Shown: positions 32,762 through 40,740 of the stretch, piece after piece
How the letters are laid out: each line of letters begins with the position of its first letter
How positions within the stretch are numbered: the first letter of the stretch is position 1
Source: Mycobacterium sp. URHD0025
Lineage (GTDB): Bacteria > Actinomycetota > Actinomycetes > Mycobacteriales > Mycobacteriaceae
Reading direction: 5' to 3'
NCBI RefSeq assembly: GCF_000426065.1
Contig: NZ_AUEQ01000009.1
Location: 420,057 to 484,056 of the forward strand
Length of the DNA stretch: 64,000 bases
Notes under the pieces: generated by a model
Databases searched by the model: none
What the model was told of the DNA's origin: nothing
Seen by the model: the letters and a program-made list of their open reading frames with translations, nothing else
Program-made: the position numbers and the translations under genes

Positions 32762-32776
32762 AACTTGTCATGACAA
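32762..32776. promoter_or_regulatory. GntR-type operator upstream of the regulator gene
   Basis: AACTTGTCATGACAA contains the perfect palindrome TTGTCATGACAA, a HutC/GntR-type TTGT...ACAA site, directly before the GntR start. A close match lies upstream of the FAD oxidase gene (36992-37009), suggesting autoregulation and joint control. Confidence 0.75.
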
Positions 32777-32792
32777 CCGGAAGGTGATGCGG

Positions 32793-33533
32793 ATGGCGGG
32801 GCCCCGTTCACGCCACGAGCACGTCGCAGCCGAACTGCGCCAACGCATCACCCGCCGCGACTACGCGATCGGTCAGGCACTGCCCACCGAGAGTGCGCTG
32901 TGCGCCGAGTTCGACGTGTCCCGCGGTCCGGTACGCCAAGCCCTGGCCACACTGAAGAACGAGGGCCTGATCCGTGTCTCGCGGGGCAAGCCCGCGGTGG
33001 TGCGCAGTCACGACGCCACGCAGACGCTGGACACGTTCACCCCGTTCACCCAGTGGGCCGAGCGGGTCGGACGTACCGCGGGGAACCGCACCATCGAGGT
33101 GGCGCGCCGCCGCGTACCCGAAACTGCCATGGAGCCATTGGGTTTGACGCCCGACGACTTCGTGGTCGAGGTCCTGCGCGTGCGACTGCTCGACGGCGAG
33201 CCCGCGATGATCGAACGCAGCACATTCATCGAGCCGGTGGGTTCTCTGCTGTTCGAGTTCGACACCGACTCCGGCTCGATGACCGACTACCTCGCCAGCC
33301 GCGGCGTGTACTTCGACTCCATGGAGCACGTGCTCGACGCCGTGGCCGCCGGTCCCGACGACGCCGCAAACCTCGGTATCGCGCCGGGCAGTCCGCTGCT
33401 CCGTGAGCGCCGCGTCTCGCGCGATCAGCACGGCGTGGTGTTCGAATGCGCCGACGATCGCTACCGGCCGGACATGGTGGCGTTCAGCATCGTCAACGCC
33501 CGCACCAAATTCTCCTCCGCCGAACAGACATGA
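32793..33533 (+). CDS. GntR/HutC-family regulator with UTRA ligand domain
   Basis: 246 residues from the ATG at 32793, 8 bp after GGAAGG (GTG 32784 and ATG 32787 are alternatives). Residues 5-70 form the GntR winged helix (AELRQRITRRDYAIGQALPT, DVSRGPVRQALATLKNEGLI). Residues 90-235 form a UTRA domain (EVLRVRLLDGEPAMIERSTF). It is convergent with the MFS gene of a phosphonate locus and has an operator matching one before the FAD oxidase. It probably senses a phosphonate or its breakdown product. Confidence 0.92.
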   Translation: MAGPRSRHEHVAAELRQRITRRDYAIGQALPTESALCAEFDVSRGPVRQALATLKNEGLIRVSRGKPAVVRSHDATQTLDTFTPFTQWAERVGRTAGNRTIEVARRRVPETAMEPLGLTPDDFVVEVLRVRLLDGEPAMIERSTFIEPVGSLLFEFDTDSGSMTDYLASRGVYFDSMEHVLDAVAAGPDDAANLGIAPGSPLLRERRVSRDQHGVVFECADDRYRPDMVAFSIVNARTKFSSAEQT

Positions 33534-33575
33534 AACTGCCCCTTTCACGTCGGAAAGAGGCAGTTTCATGTCTGT
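33524..33575. terminator. Bidirectional terminator, 23-bp stem
   Basis: ACAGACATGAAACTG... pairs with ...CAGTTTCATGTCTGT around an ACGTCG loop; only one of 23 positions is mismatched. It includes the GntR stop codon (33531-33533) and ends 8 bp before the convergent MFS stop, so it would stop transcription from both sides. Confidence 0.8.
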
Positions 33576-33582
33576 TCGCGGG

Positions 33583-34917
33583 TCAGTCGGCGGCAGGCAT
33601 CCGGTTCCAGTGCGGGATCAGAAGCAGCATGGAAAGCAGTGCGGCAGCGGCAAATCCATAGAACAACGTGGAGGTGTTCAGATAACCGGGCAGCAGACCA
33701 CCCAGGATCGCGCCCACCGAGCCGCAGCAGTTGATGAAGCCGGCCGCGGTACCGGCGTGCTTGGAGGTACCGAAGTCCACCGCGGCGACACAGGAGATCA
33801 TCGCGTCGGCGCCGTAGACGCTCAGACCGATCAGACCGAGCACCGCCACCATGATCCAGGGGTTGCCGGTCGCAGTGAGCGGTCCGAACAGCGCCAGCAC
33901 CGCCACCAGCATTCCCAGACTGATCACACAGGCGGGCACCCGGCGCGCACTGAACACCCGATCGGAGATCCGGCCAAGCAGGATCGGGGCGATCACGCCG
34001 GCGACACCGAATGCCACCGGGATGGCGACGGCCTGGAACTTGTCACCGTCGACCAGGCGCTCGGCGACGATCACCGGGCCCCACAGCAGGATCGCATAGC
34101 GAGCCGGCTTGAGCAGGAAGTACGACGCGCCAAGGGTTCTCACCATCCGGTCACTCAGTACGGCCTTCAGCGATTCCTGCCATGTGGGCTTCGGCTCGGC
34201 CACAGCCTCCGCTTCGGGCGAGTCATCGAGCTCGACACCTTCCCGAGCGTCCTCCGACGCCCGGTACTCCTCGATCGACGGCAACCCGACGTCCTGCGGC
34301 TTGTTGCGCTGGAACAACAGCACGAGCACGAACACCCCGACCACGATGGCGGCACCGGTGAAGAACGCCGCGCGCCACGAGCCGAACACGTCGTAGGCGG
34401 CCCAGCCCAGGATGGGTGCGGCCACCAGGCCGCCGAATGCGTAGTTGGTGCTCCACAATCCGAGGACGCGACCCCGTTCTCCGATGGAGAAGAACTGGGC
34501 CATGTTGCTCAGCGTCGGGGACCAGCCGGTGGACTGGGCCAGGCCCTGCACGATCATCAGCGGCAGCAGGAACACCAGTGCGGGCAGCAGACCCATGAAC
34601 ACGGTGGCGATCGCCGATATCGCCAGGCCGCCGAGGATGACCACGCGGGGACCGAAGCGGTCCGAAACCTGGCCCCAGACGAACTGACCGGCGGCATAGG
34701 CGGCGAGGTAGGCGGCGTCGAGGTTCGCCAGAGTGCTCTTCGTCAGGCTGATGGACAGGATGGGATCTTCGAGAATGCCCAGCTTGGCGACCGAAAAGGC
34801 CTGCCGGGTGAAATAGAAGCCGGCGTAGGCGATCCAGGTGACCGCAAAAATCTGGATGCGCCAGCGCCGATAGCGCGGGACTGTCGTCGGGGTGATGGAA
34901 GTCGTTACGTTGGTCAT
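33583..34917 (-). CDS. MFS transporter, organophosphate/phosphonate-type (OPA-like)
   Basis: 444 residues from the ATG at 34917, twelve hydrophobic helices with a charged cytoplasmic loop after helix 6 (residues about 205-240). The N-terminal WIAYAGFYFTRQAFSVAK and GQVSDRFGPRVVI motifs resemble the OPA (GlpT/UhpT) family, which exchanges phosphate esters or phosphonates for phosphate. Placed next to a PhnX-like hydrolase and an HpnW-type oxidase, it probably imports an aminophosphonate; that substrate is inference. A hairpin separates it from the hydrolase gene. Confidence 0.88.
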   Translation of the reverse strand: MTNVTTSITPTTVPRYRRWRIQIFAVTWIAYAGFYFTRQAFSVAKLGILEDPILSISLTKSTLANLDAAYLAAYAAGQFVWGQVSDRFGPRVVILGGLAISAIATVFMGLLPALVFLLPLMIVQGLAQSTGWSPTLSNMAQFFSIGERGRVLGLWSTNYAFGGLVAAPILGWAAYDVFGSWRAAFFTGAAIVVGVFVLVLLFQRNKPQDVGLPSIEEYRASEDAREGVELDDSPEAEAVAEPKPTWQESLKAVLSDRMVRTLGASYFLLKPARYAILLWGPVIVAERLVDGDKFQAVAIPVAFGVAGVIAPILLGRISDRVFSARRVPACVISLGMLVAVLALFGPLTATGNPWIMVAVLGLIGLSVYGADAMISCVAAVDFGTSKHAGTAAGFINCCGSVGAILGGLLPGYLNTSTLFYGFAAAALLSMLLLIPHWNRMPAAD

Positions 34918-35038
34918 GAGAATGCACCTAATGTGGGCGTGCTGCAGGCGGTGTGCTGACGGGCCGGGGCAGATTGCCGAGAGACTGTGGCCGAACGTCA
35001 AAAGCAGGTTTCTCGAAAGAGAACGACGTGAGAGCGGT

Positions 35039-35075
35039 GCGGCGGTCGGGAGGCAGGCCTACGACCGACCGCCGC
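35039..35075 (-). terminator. Hairpin between the hydrolase and transporter genes
   Basis: GCGGCGGTCGG pairs perfectly with CCGACCGCCGC (11 bp, 15-base loop). No T-run follows on the minus strand; mycobacterial terminators often lack one. It suggests the transporter can be transcribed separately. Confidence 0.5.
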
Positions 35076-35094
35076 AAGAGCTGTTGTGTTCGGG

Positions 35095-35793
35095 TTACCG
35101 CAGCGCTGCCACCAGCGCGGGAAGATCGGCGACGCTGTTGAGAATGTGTGTGGCACCCGCCTCGGAGAGCTGTGCCCGGTTGTGCGCACCGGTCAGCACA
35201 CCGACAGAGGCCCGCGCGCCCGCGCGCAATCCGCTGATGACATCGGAAGAAGTGTCACCCAGCACGATCATCGAACGCACGGAATCGGTCTGGGTCTGCA
35301 TCAGCGCAGCCAGCGGCATGTCCGGATACGGCCGGCCACGCACCCCCGGCGACGGGCAGAGCACGATATCGGCGAGGTTCTGCCATCCGAGCGCGTCGAT
35401 GATGGCCGACTGGGTTTCTTTGGCGAACCCGGTGGTCAACGCGGTCTTGATGCCGCTGGAGCGCAAAGACGTAATGACTTCTTCGGCACCGGGGATGGGG
35501 CTGCAATTGCCCTCGGCCACCAGTTGGCCGTAGCAGCGTTCGAACTCCTTGTTCGCGGCCTGCGCCTGCTCCTCGTTGCCTTTCGCCAAGTGACGGAAGA
35601 CCACGATCTTCGACTGGCCCATGGTGTCGGAGACGTAACGCAGCATCTCCTCGCGGTCGGCGTCGGTCTTCGACAACCCCGCATGGCTGTCGGCAGCCAG
35701 GAATGACTGCTGAACCAGCCCGCTGTCCTCCACCGTGGTGCCTGCCATATCGAACACGATGAGGCTGATCGGGTCAATTGTCTTGGTGCTCAT
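35095..35793 (-). CDS. Phosphonatase-like HAD hydrolase (PhnX-like)
   Basis: 232 residues. The HAD motif DMAGTTV (nucleophile D15) is the phosphonatase variant of motif I. The Lys that forms the Schiff base with phosphonoacetaldehyde in Bacillus PhnX appears kept as K62 in TMGQSKIVVF (MGxxK). GDTSSDV is the motif III acid pair. The family is TIGR03351. It would split phosphonoacetaldehyde or a close analogue into aldehyde and phosphate. It follows the FAD oxidase gene in the same direction. Confidence 0.88.
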   Translation of the reverse strand: MSTKTIDPISLIVFDMAGTTVEDSGLVQQSFLAADSHAGLSKTDADREEMLRYVSDTMGQSKIVVFRHLAKGNEEQAQAANKEFERCYGQLVAEGNCSPIPGAEEVITSLRSSGIKTALTTGFAKETQSAIIDALGWQNLADIVLCPSPGVRGRPYPDMPLAALMQTQTDSVRSMIVLGDTSSDVISGLRAGARASVGVLTGAHNRAQLSEAGATHILNSVADLPALVAALR

Positions 35794-35822
35794 GGGTTAT
35801 CCCTTCTCGTCAATCGGATCGT

Positions 35823-36965
35823 TCAGGCGTGTGCGACGACTTTGTCGCGGTCAAGGGCGTTTTCGACGCTGTCGTAGGCCAGGCCCATGCTGGTGGTCAT
35901 GCCGATACCGGTGGTGACGGTGACGACGTGGGTGCCCTCGATGGGCTGCTCGACCAGGAACTCCTGCCCGGGCGCCGAGGTGTAGACGCCCTGCCAGCGT
36001 TCAGTCACCTCGATGTCGTTGACCCCGAACAGTTTCCGTGCCTCTTCGAGGAGGACTGCGAAGCCCTCTTCGGACTGGAACGGCGGTGCGGAGATGTCGC
36101 GGTAATGGGTGTCGCCGATCAGCAGAGAGCCATCGGGTTGCGGCGTGTACATCTGGTGCAGGTCGATGGCGACGTAGTCGGGGTGTTCGGCACGCAACCG
36201 CTCGGCCACTGCCCCGGTACTCGGCAGCCCTTCGAATCCCGAGTACCTCAGCAGCGACCAACCGGTGAACAGCGGTGCCGGCAGGGCGAAAGCCAGCGGC
36301 AGCCGCGCACGCAGCATGTGCAGCCGGCACCTCAGCAGGCCGTCACGTTCGGCCAGCGCGGGGAACAATCGATCGACGTCATAGTTGACCGTGACGAACG
36401 TCGTACCTGCGCGTAGTGGGCCGCGCGACGTGTGCACTACACCGAGCTCGAAACCGGATGCGGCAGTACGCCAATGGAAATCGACTCCTTCGCTGGCCAA
36501 CCACCGTGCGATCGACGGTGCCGCGGTGCGCGGGTCGACCTGCAGATCGTTCGGTAGGTACATGCCACCGGTGACCCCGGTCGGTACCGCCGGGATCCGT
36601 TCGAGAATCTGCTCGCGGCTCAGCAGCCGGACCTCGCCGTCGTCGCGCGTGGTCGCGAACTCCTCCATGACCGCGCGCTCGTCATCGTGGCGGGCGATGC
36701 AGAAGGTTCCCGACTCCGACGACCAGAAGCCGGCCTTACGGGACAGGTCCAGCCAGTGCCGGCGACCGTTGCGGCCATAGTCCCGCGCCACCCCGGACTG
36801 CGCGGTGATGCAGGCGTGGCCGAAGTTCTGGACCGAGGCGCCGACGACACCGTCGGCATGATCGACGACGGCGACAGACAGTCCCCGCTGGTGCGCGTGA
36901 TAGGCGTGCGCCAGGCCGACGATGCCCGCACCGACGACCACGACGTCGTAGCTGTGATTTCCCAT
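35823..36965 (-). CDS. FAD-dependent oxidase linked to PhnX-like hydrolases (HpnW/TIGR03364 type)
   Basis: 380 residues from the ATG at 36965. N-terminal FAD site VVVVGAGIVGLAHAYHAHQRG; the DAO-fold C-terminus has TTGIGMTTSMGLAYDSVE. The family TIGR03364 is known from phosphonate clusters where it stands beside the PhnX-like hydrolase and replaces the PhnW aminotransferase; members oxidatively deaminate aminoethylphosphonate derivatives to phosphonoacetaldehyde. No aminotransferase gene is present here, which agrees. First gene of the minus-strand operon, with a GntR-type operator 27 bp upstream. Confidence 0.88.
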   Translation of the reverse strand: MGNHSYDVVVVGAGIVGLAHAYHAHQRGLSVAVVDHADGVVGASVQNFGHACITAQSGVARDYGRNGRRHWLDLSRKAGFWSSESGTFCIARHDDERAVMEEFATTRDDGEVRLLSREQILERIPAVPTGVTGGMYLPNDLQVDPRTAAPSIARWLASEGVDFHWRTAASGFELGVVHTSRGPLRAGTTFVTVNYDVDRLFPALAERDGLLRCRLHMLRARLPLAFALPAPLFTGWSLLRYSGFEGLPSTGAVAERLRAEHPDYVAIDLHQMYTPQPDGSLLIGDTHYRDISAPPFQSEEGFAVLLEEARKLFGVNDIEVTERWQGVYTSAPGQEFLVEQPIEGTHVVTVTTGIGMTTSMGLAYDSVENALDRDKVVAHA

Positions 36966-36991
36966 GCGGTCACTGTGGTCCACATCACCAC

Positions 36992-37009
36992 AACTTGTCA
37001 ATACAAGTT
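36992..37009. promoter_or_regulatory. GntR-type operator upstream of FAD oxidase operon
   Basis: AACTTGT-CAAT-ACAAGTT is a perfect 7-bp inverted repeat with a 4-bp spacer, 27 bp upstream of the oxidase start. It matches the operator before the GntR gene at 13 of 17 positions. Confidence 0.78.
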
Positions 37010-37112
37010 TTGAGTTTTTACCTCGTGTCTATATATGTAAAGTGCCGTTCACCTCACGGCGTCGAAACGCTCACGGCTGCCGGGCGGATCCGGCTGATCT
37101 CGTCGGCCCCGT

Positions 37113-37289
37113 GCCCTCAAGGAGCTTCAGCGTCACGGCGTGGTGCATCGGGAGAGCTATCACGAGGTGCCGCCACGGGTGGAGCACTCGATGACGTCCG
37201 CAGGCGAGGAGATACTCGAATCCCTTGAACCGCTGGGCGATTGGGCCACCAAGCACATCACGCTGATCTGTGCGGGCGAGGCGAGCTAG
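37113..37289 (+). pseudogene. HxlR-family regulator, C-terminal remnant
   Basis: The frame reads ALKELQRHGVVHRESYHEVP then RVEHSMTSAGEEILESLEPLGDWA, which is the typical C-terminal half of an HxlR winged-helix regulator. In this frame a TGA lies at 37095, no start codon precedes the fragment, and the N-terminal half is only faintly recognisable in other frames. It is a decayed gene at the edge of the phosphonate locus. Confidence 0.75.
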
Positions 37290-37294
37290 CCGCG

Positions 37295-37795
37295 TCAGGA
37301 CCGGTCCAACGTGTGCAGCGTGACCTCGTCGAGCACACCCGCGGCGATGTGCGCCGTCATGTACGTACAGTACGGCTGCCGTCGGCGGTCGGTCGGCGAT
37401 CCCGGATTGAGCAGGCGCAGGCCGGTTTTCGCGGTGGTATCCCACGGAATGTGGCTGTGCCCGAACACCAGGACGTCGGTGCCCGGGTAGTCCCTGGCCA
37501 TCCGGGCCTCCCGACCGGTGGCCGCGCCCGTCTCGTGCACGACGGTGAATCGCAGACCGTCCAGAGTCACGTCGGCGCGCTCTGGCAGTCGCCTGCGCAG
37601 TTCCGCTCCGTCATTGTTTCCCCAGCAGCCGATCAGGTGCGCCGCACGCGAGCTGAGCGCGTCGAGCAAGGTGGGATCGACCCAATCACCGGCGTGGACA
37701 ACGACATCGGCTTGATCCACCTCGTCCCACACGCGAGCCGGGAGATCCTTGGCGCGCTTGGGTACATGGGTATCGGCGATGAGAAGCAGCCGCAC
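37295..37795 (-). CDS. YfcE/MJ0936-type metallophosphoesterase
   Basis: 166 residues with all metal-site motifs: LLIADTH, VVHAGDWVD, GCWGNNDG, TVVHETG and FGHSHIP. Such calcineurin-like phosphoesterases are small cytosolic enzymes acting on phosphodiesters. Substrate unknown. It ends 6 bp after the HxlR remnant on the opposite strand. Confidence 0.92.
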   Translation of the reverse strand: MRLLLIADTHVPKRAKDLPARVWDEVDQADVVVHAGDWVDPTLLDALSSRAAHLIGCWGNNDGAELRRRLPERADVTLDGLRFTVVHETGAATGREARMARDYPGTDVLVFGHSHIPWDTTAKTGLRLLNPGSPTDRRRQPYCTYMTAHIAAGVLDEVTLHTLDRS

Positions 37796-37888
37796 CCGGC
37801 CGAGCCTACGTGACCGATGCGGACGAGCCCGGGAAGCACTTCGGCGGGTTCGGCGATCAGGCGCTGTCGCGGCGCTTACACTCCGACG

Positions 37889-38245
37889 ATGGATCTACTA
37901 CGCAATGTAGTTGTATATGCGCATCTGCTCGGTTTCGCGGTGATGGTCGGCGCCTGGATCGCCGAGGCCGCAGCCCGGCGCTTCCTGATCACCCCGGTGA
38001 TGACCTACGGCATGACGCTGTCACTGCTCACCGGTCTGGCCCTGGCCGCGCCCTGGCCGGCGGGCATCGTCCTCAATTATCCGAAGATCGGCACCAAGCT
38101 GGTCATCCTGATCGCGCTAGGCGCGGTACTGGGCATCGGCACGGCGCGCCAGCGTCGCGCAGGCGGCCAACCGGTCATGCCGCTGTTCATCGCCGCCGGT
38201 GTGCTGCCGCTGCTTGCATCGGCCATCGCGGTGTTGTGGAGCTGA
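37889..38245 (+). CDS. Small integral membrane protein
   Basis: 118 residues from the ATG at 37889. Four hydrophobic helices (YAHLLGFAVMVGAWIAEAAA, TYGMTLSLLTGLALAA, KLVILIALGAVLGIG, MPLFIAAGVLPLLASAIAVL). It resembles small actinobacterial membrane proteins of the CopD-like 4-TM type only loosely. Function unknown. Confidence 0.75.
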   Translation: MDLLRNVVVYAHLLGFAVMVGAWIAEAAARRFLITPVMTYGMTLSLLTGLALAAPWPAGIVLNYPKIGTKLVILIALGAVLGIGTARQRRAGGQPVMPLFIAAGVLPLLASAIAVLWS

Positions 38246-38334
38246 GCCCCAGGCCAGGCCCGAACCTGAGCTGAACCTGAGACCTTCCCGTAAAGTTAAC
38301 TGGCAAACAACTTTTGTCGGCAGGTACGGGAACG

Positions 38335-38766
38335 ATGGGTCACAGACACGCCATGGCAACCGCCAGGGTCATGCGCACGGCGGCATTCACGGGATGCGAT
38401 TCGCCGCGCGGCGACATCGGCGTCCGAGCGCGGACGCGTCCCGCCAAATCCCCGCGTCAAAGCCACCACGGCGTGTTCGAGCAGCCGCGGCAACGGCGCT
38501 ATGCCGGACAATTGAAGACCTCGACGTCCACGGTGGCCGGCCGGTCGCCGTGGATGAACGATCGCGTCACCGTGCTGCGCGGCTTCCTCGCCGATCTGCA
38601 CGGTCTGCACCTGCCGTCCGATCTGGCCCGCGTCCAGGTGGCCGGCCATGTCGAGCTCCTTGTCTCCGTGCTGCGATTGAACCGGCAGACCGCGCGTCAG
38701 TTCGTGACCGACGACGTATTGCGCGAGATGGCCCTCGACATCGCCACAGCCGTCGCTTCCGAGTAG
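38335..38766 (+). CDS. Hypothetical protein
   Basis: About 143 residues if started at the ATG at 38335 (ATG 38314 and ATG 38554 are alternatives). Only the last 70 residues (VTVLRGFLADLHGLHLPSDL, VAGHVELLVSVLRLNRQTAR) look like a folded helical protein; the first half is Arg/Ser-rich, so the true start may be 38554. No family recognised. Confidence 0.45.
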   Translation: MGHRHAMATARVMRTAAFTGCDSPRGDIGVRARTRPAKSPRQSHHGVFEQPRQRRYAGQLKTSTSTVAGRSPWMNDRVTVLRGFLADLHGLHLPSDLARVQVAGHVELLVSVLRLNRQTARQFVTDDVLREMALDIATAVASE

Positions 38767-38866
38767 GTCCGGAGTAACTCACCCGCGGGACTGGCTGTCG
38801 ACGCCGAATCGACGCCAGGGTCGTCGTTTCGCACGAATCACAGCCTTGGTGTCGATCTCGACAAAA

Positions 38867-38903
38867 AAATCGAGGCGCGGTCCGCAAGACCGCGCCTCGA
38901 TTT
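38867..38903 (-). terminator. Terminator downstream of tRNA-Arg
   Basis: AAATCGAGGCGCGGTC pairs perfectly with GACCGCGCCTCGATTT (16 bp, 5-base loop). On the minus strand a T-run follows. It lies 9 bp after the tRNA-Arg 3' end and would end the tRNA-Ser/tRNA-Arg transcript. Confidence 0.85.
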
Positions 38904-38911
38904 CTCCAGAG

Positions 38912-38984
38912 TGCGCCCGAAGGGATTCGAACCCCTAACCTTCTGATCCGTAGTCAGATGCTCTATCCGTTGAGCTACGGGCGC
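38912..38984 (-). tRNA. tRNA-Arg (anticodon ACG)
   Basis: 73-nt cloverleaf on the minus strand: acceptor GCGCCCG/CGGGCGC, D arm GCTC...GAGC, anticodon arm TCTGA CTACGGA TCAGA with anticodon ACG, T arm AGGGG TTCGAAT CCCTT, discriminator A. A34 is the substrate of TadA, which is encoded at 23712-24167. Confidence 0.96.
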
Positions 38985-39022
38985 CTGTCGTTATTCAGTT
39001 GTGCGGTTGACGGTATCAACCT

Positions 39023-39114
39023 TGGCGGAGGCGAGAGGATTTGAACCTCCGGTCCCCTGTAAGGGGGACAACTCATTAGCAGTGAGTCCCATTCGGCCGC
39101 TCTGGCACGCCTCC
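39023..39114 (-). tRNA. tRNA-Ser (anticodon GCT)
   Basis: Minus-strand cloverleaf with acceptor GGAGGCG/CGCCTCC, anticodon GCT in CTGCTAA, a long variable arm (GTCCCC...GGGGAC) and GGTTCAAATCC T loop; CCA is encoded (39023-39025). It lies 38 bp upstream of tRNA-Arg and is probably co-transcribed with it. Decodes AGC/AGU. Confidence 0.96.
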
Positions 39115-39202
39115 TTTGAACTTCTGTGAGGGTACCGGACTCCGCCCTGTCGCCCGAAACCGCCGAGGGCACACAGTACACAGCCTCCCCTATCCTGGCC
39201 AA

Positions 39203-40282
39203 GTGAGTATCCGTCTGCGCCCCGAAATGGCCGACCTTCCGGCGTACGCACCAGGCAAAACAGTTCCGGGCGCAATCAAGATCGCGAGCAACGAAACGGT
39301 GTTTCCAACGCTTCCCAGCGTGCGCGAGGCCATCCTCAAGGCCACCGAGAACATCAACCGCTACCCCGACAACGGGTATCTGGACCTGCGCGAACACCTC
39401 GCGAAGCACGTCGACTTCGCGCCGGAGAACATCGCCGTCGGCTGCGGTTCGGTGAGCCTGTGCCAGCAGTTGATACAAATCACATCCGCCGTCGGCGACG
39501 AAGTGGTGTTCGGATGGCGCAGTTTCGAGATCTATCCATTGCAGATCCGCACCGCGGGCGCGACCGGCGTCCCGGTCCCGCTGCGTGACGAGACTCACGA
39601 TCTCGACGCGATGCTCGCCGCGATCACCGATCGCACCCGGCTGATCTTCGTCTGCAACCCGAACAATCCGACCAGCACCGTGGTCGAACCCGAAGCGCTG
39701 GCCCGGTTCGTGGCGGCGGTGCCCTCGGACATCCTGATCGTGCTCGACGAGGCCTACGTCGAATACATCCGCGATGGGCTGGTGCCCGACAGCCTCGGGC
39801 TGGTGCGCGCCCACCGCAATGTGGTTGTTCTGCGCACCTTTTCGAAGGCGTACGGGCTGGCCGGCCTCCGCGTCGGATACGCCGTCGCCGATCCGGAGAT
39901 CATCACCGCGCTCGGCAAGGTCTACGTGCCGTTCAGCGCGACGAGTGTGTCCCAGGCCGCGGCCATCGCCAGCCTGGAGGCCGCCGACGAACTCCTGGCC
40001 CGCACCGACGCCGTCGTCGCCGAACGCATCCGCGTCAGCGCCGCCCTGCGCGACGCCGGATTCGAATTCCCGCCCTCACAGGCGAACTTCGTCTGGCTGC
40101 CGTTGGCCGAGCGCACCCTGGACTTCGTCGCCAGGGCCGCCGACAACCGCCTGATCGTGCGCCCGTACGGTGAGGACGGCGTGCGGGTCACCATCGGAGC
40201 GCCGCACGAGAACGATGCCTTTCTGGAATTCGCCCGACGCTGGAGCGCGGGCGGCGGGACTCGGACAGGAGCGACCACGTGA
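39203..40282 (+). CDS. pat: Aromatic amino acid (histidinol-phosphate-like) aminotransferase
   Basis: 359 residues from the GTG at 39203 (VSIRLRPEMADLPAY). PLP-binding Lys lies in RTFSKAYGLAGLRVGY; NPNNPTS and DEAYVEY are the usual class I/II motifs. Orthologue by position of Rv3772 (HisC2/Pat), which transaminates aromatic amino acids and histidinol phosphate. It ends 4 bp into the next gene, so the two are coupled. Confidence 0.93.
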   Translation: MSIRLRPEMADLPAYAPGKTVPGAIKIASNETVFPTLPSVREAILKATENINRYPDNGYLDLREHLAKHVDFAPENIAVGCGSVSLCQQLIQITSAVGDEVVFGWRSFEIYPLQIRTAGATGVPVPLRDETHDLDAMLAAITDRTRLIFVCNPNNPTSTVVEPEALARFVAAVPSDILIVLDEAYVEYIRDGLVPDSLGLVRAHRNVVVLRTFSKAYGLAGLRVGYAVADPEIITALGKVYVPFSATSVSQAAAIASLEAADELLARTDAVVAERIRVSAALRDAGFEFPPSQANFVWLPLAERTLDFVARAADNRLIVRPYGEDGVRVTIGAPHENDAFLEFARRWSAGGGTRTGATT

Positions 40283-40740
40283 GCGACGCACGCGGCACAT
40301 TCGACGGATTCGTGAGCCGCGAGGGCCAGATCCCCGACGCCGAACTCGACGCGTTCTGGGCCGTCCTGGCGCCCGCCGGCATCAACTTCATGCTCGGTGA
40401 GTGGAAGGGCGGCGCGTTCGACACCGGCCACCCCGTCAGCGGCCTGCTGAAGAAGGCGAACTGGTTCGGAAAGACGATGACGTCGCCGAACGACGTGCAG
40501 CCGATCGTGTGCCTCGACGAGGCCGGCAACAAGTTCAACAACGAGAAGCTCAGCAAGGGCGGCGCCAGCCTGTGGCTTGAGGAGTTTCGCGGCGAGGTGA
40601 CCGCCACCATGGTCTACGACGGCCAAGCCATCCATGACCACTTCAAGAAGGTCGACGACACAACCGTCATGGGCATCATGAACGGCAAGGCGGGTCTACA
40701 AGACGGCCGCTACGGCTACTTCTACCTGCAACGCGTCTAA
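40279..40740 (+). CDS. GXWXG/DUF4334-domain protein
   Basis: 153 residues from a GTG overlapping the aminotransferase stop. The N-terminal half has FMLGEWKGGAFDTGHP, the GXWXG motif, and the C-terminal half VTATMVYDGQAIHDHFKKVD, the DUF4334 pattern. Members are small beta-rich, lipocalin-like proteins of unknown function. It overlaps the convergent gene by 4 bp. Confidence 0.9.
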   Translation: MSDARGTFDGFVSREGQIPDAELDAFWAVLAPAGINFMLGEWKGGAFDTGHPVSGLLKKANWFGKTMTSPNDVQPIVCLDEAGNKFNNEKLSKGGASLWLEEFRGEVTATMVYDGQAIHDHFKKVDDTTVMGIMNGKAGLQDGRYGYFYLQRV

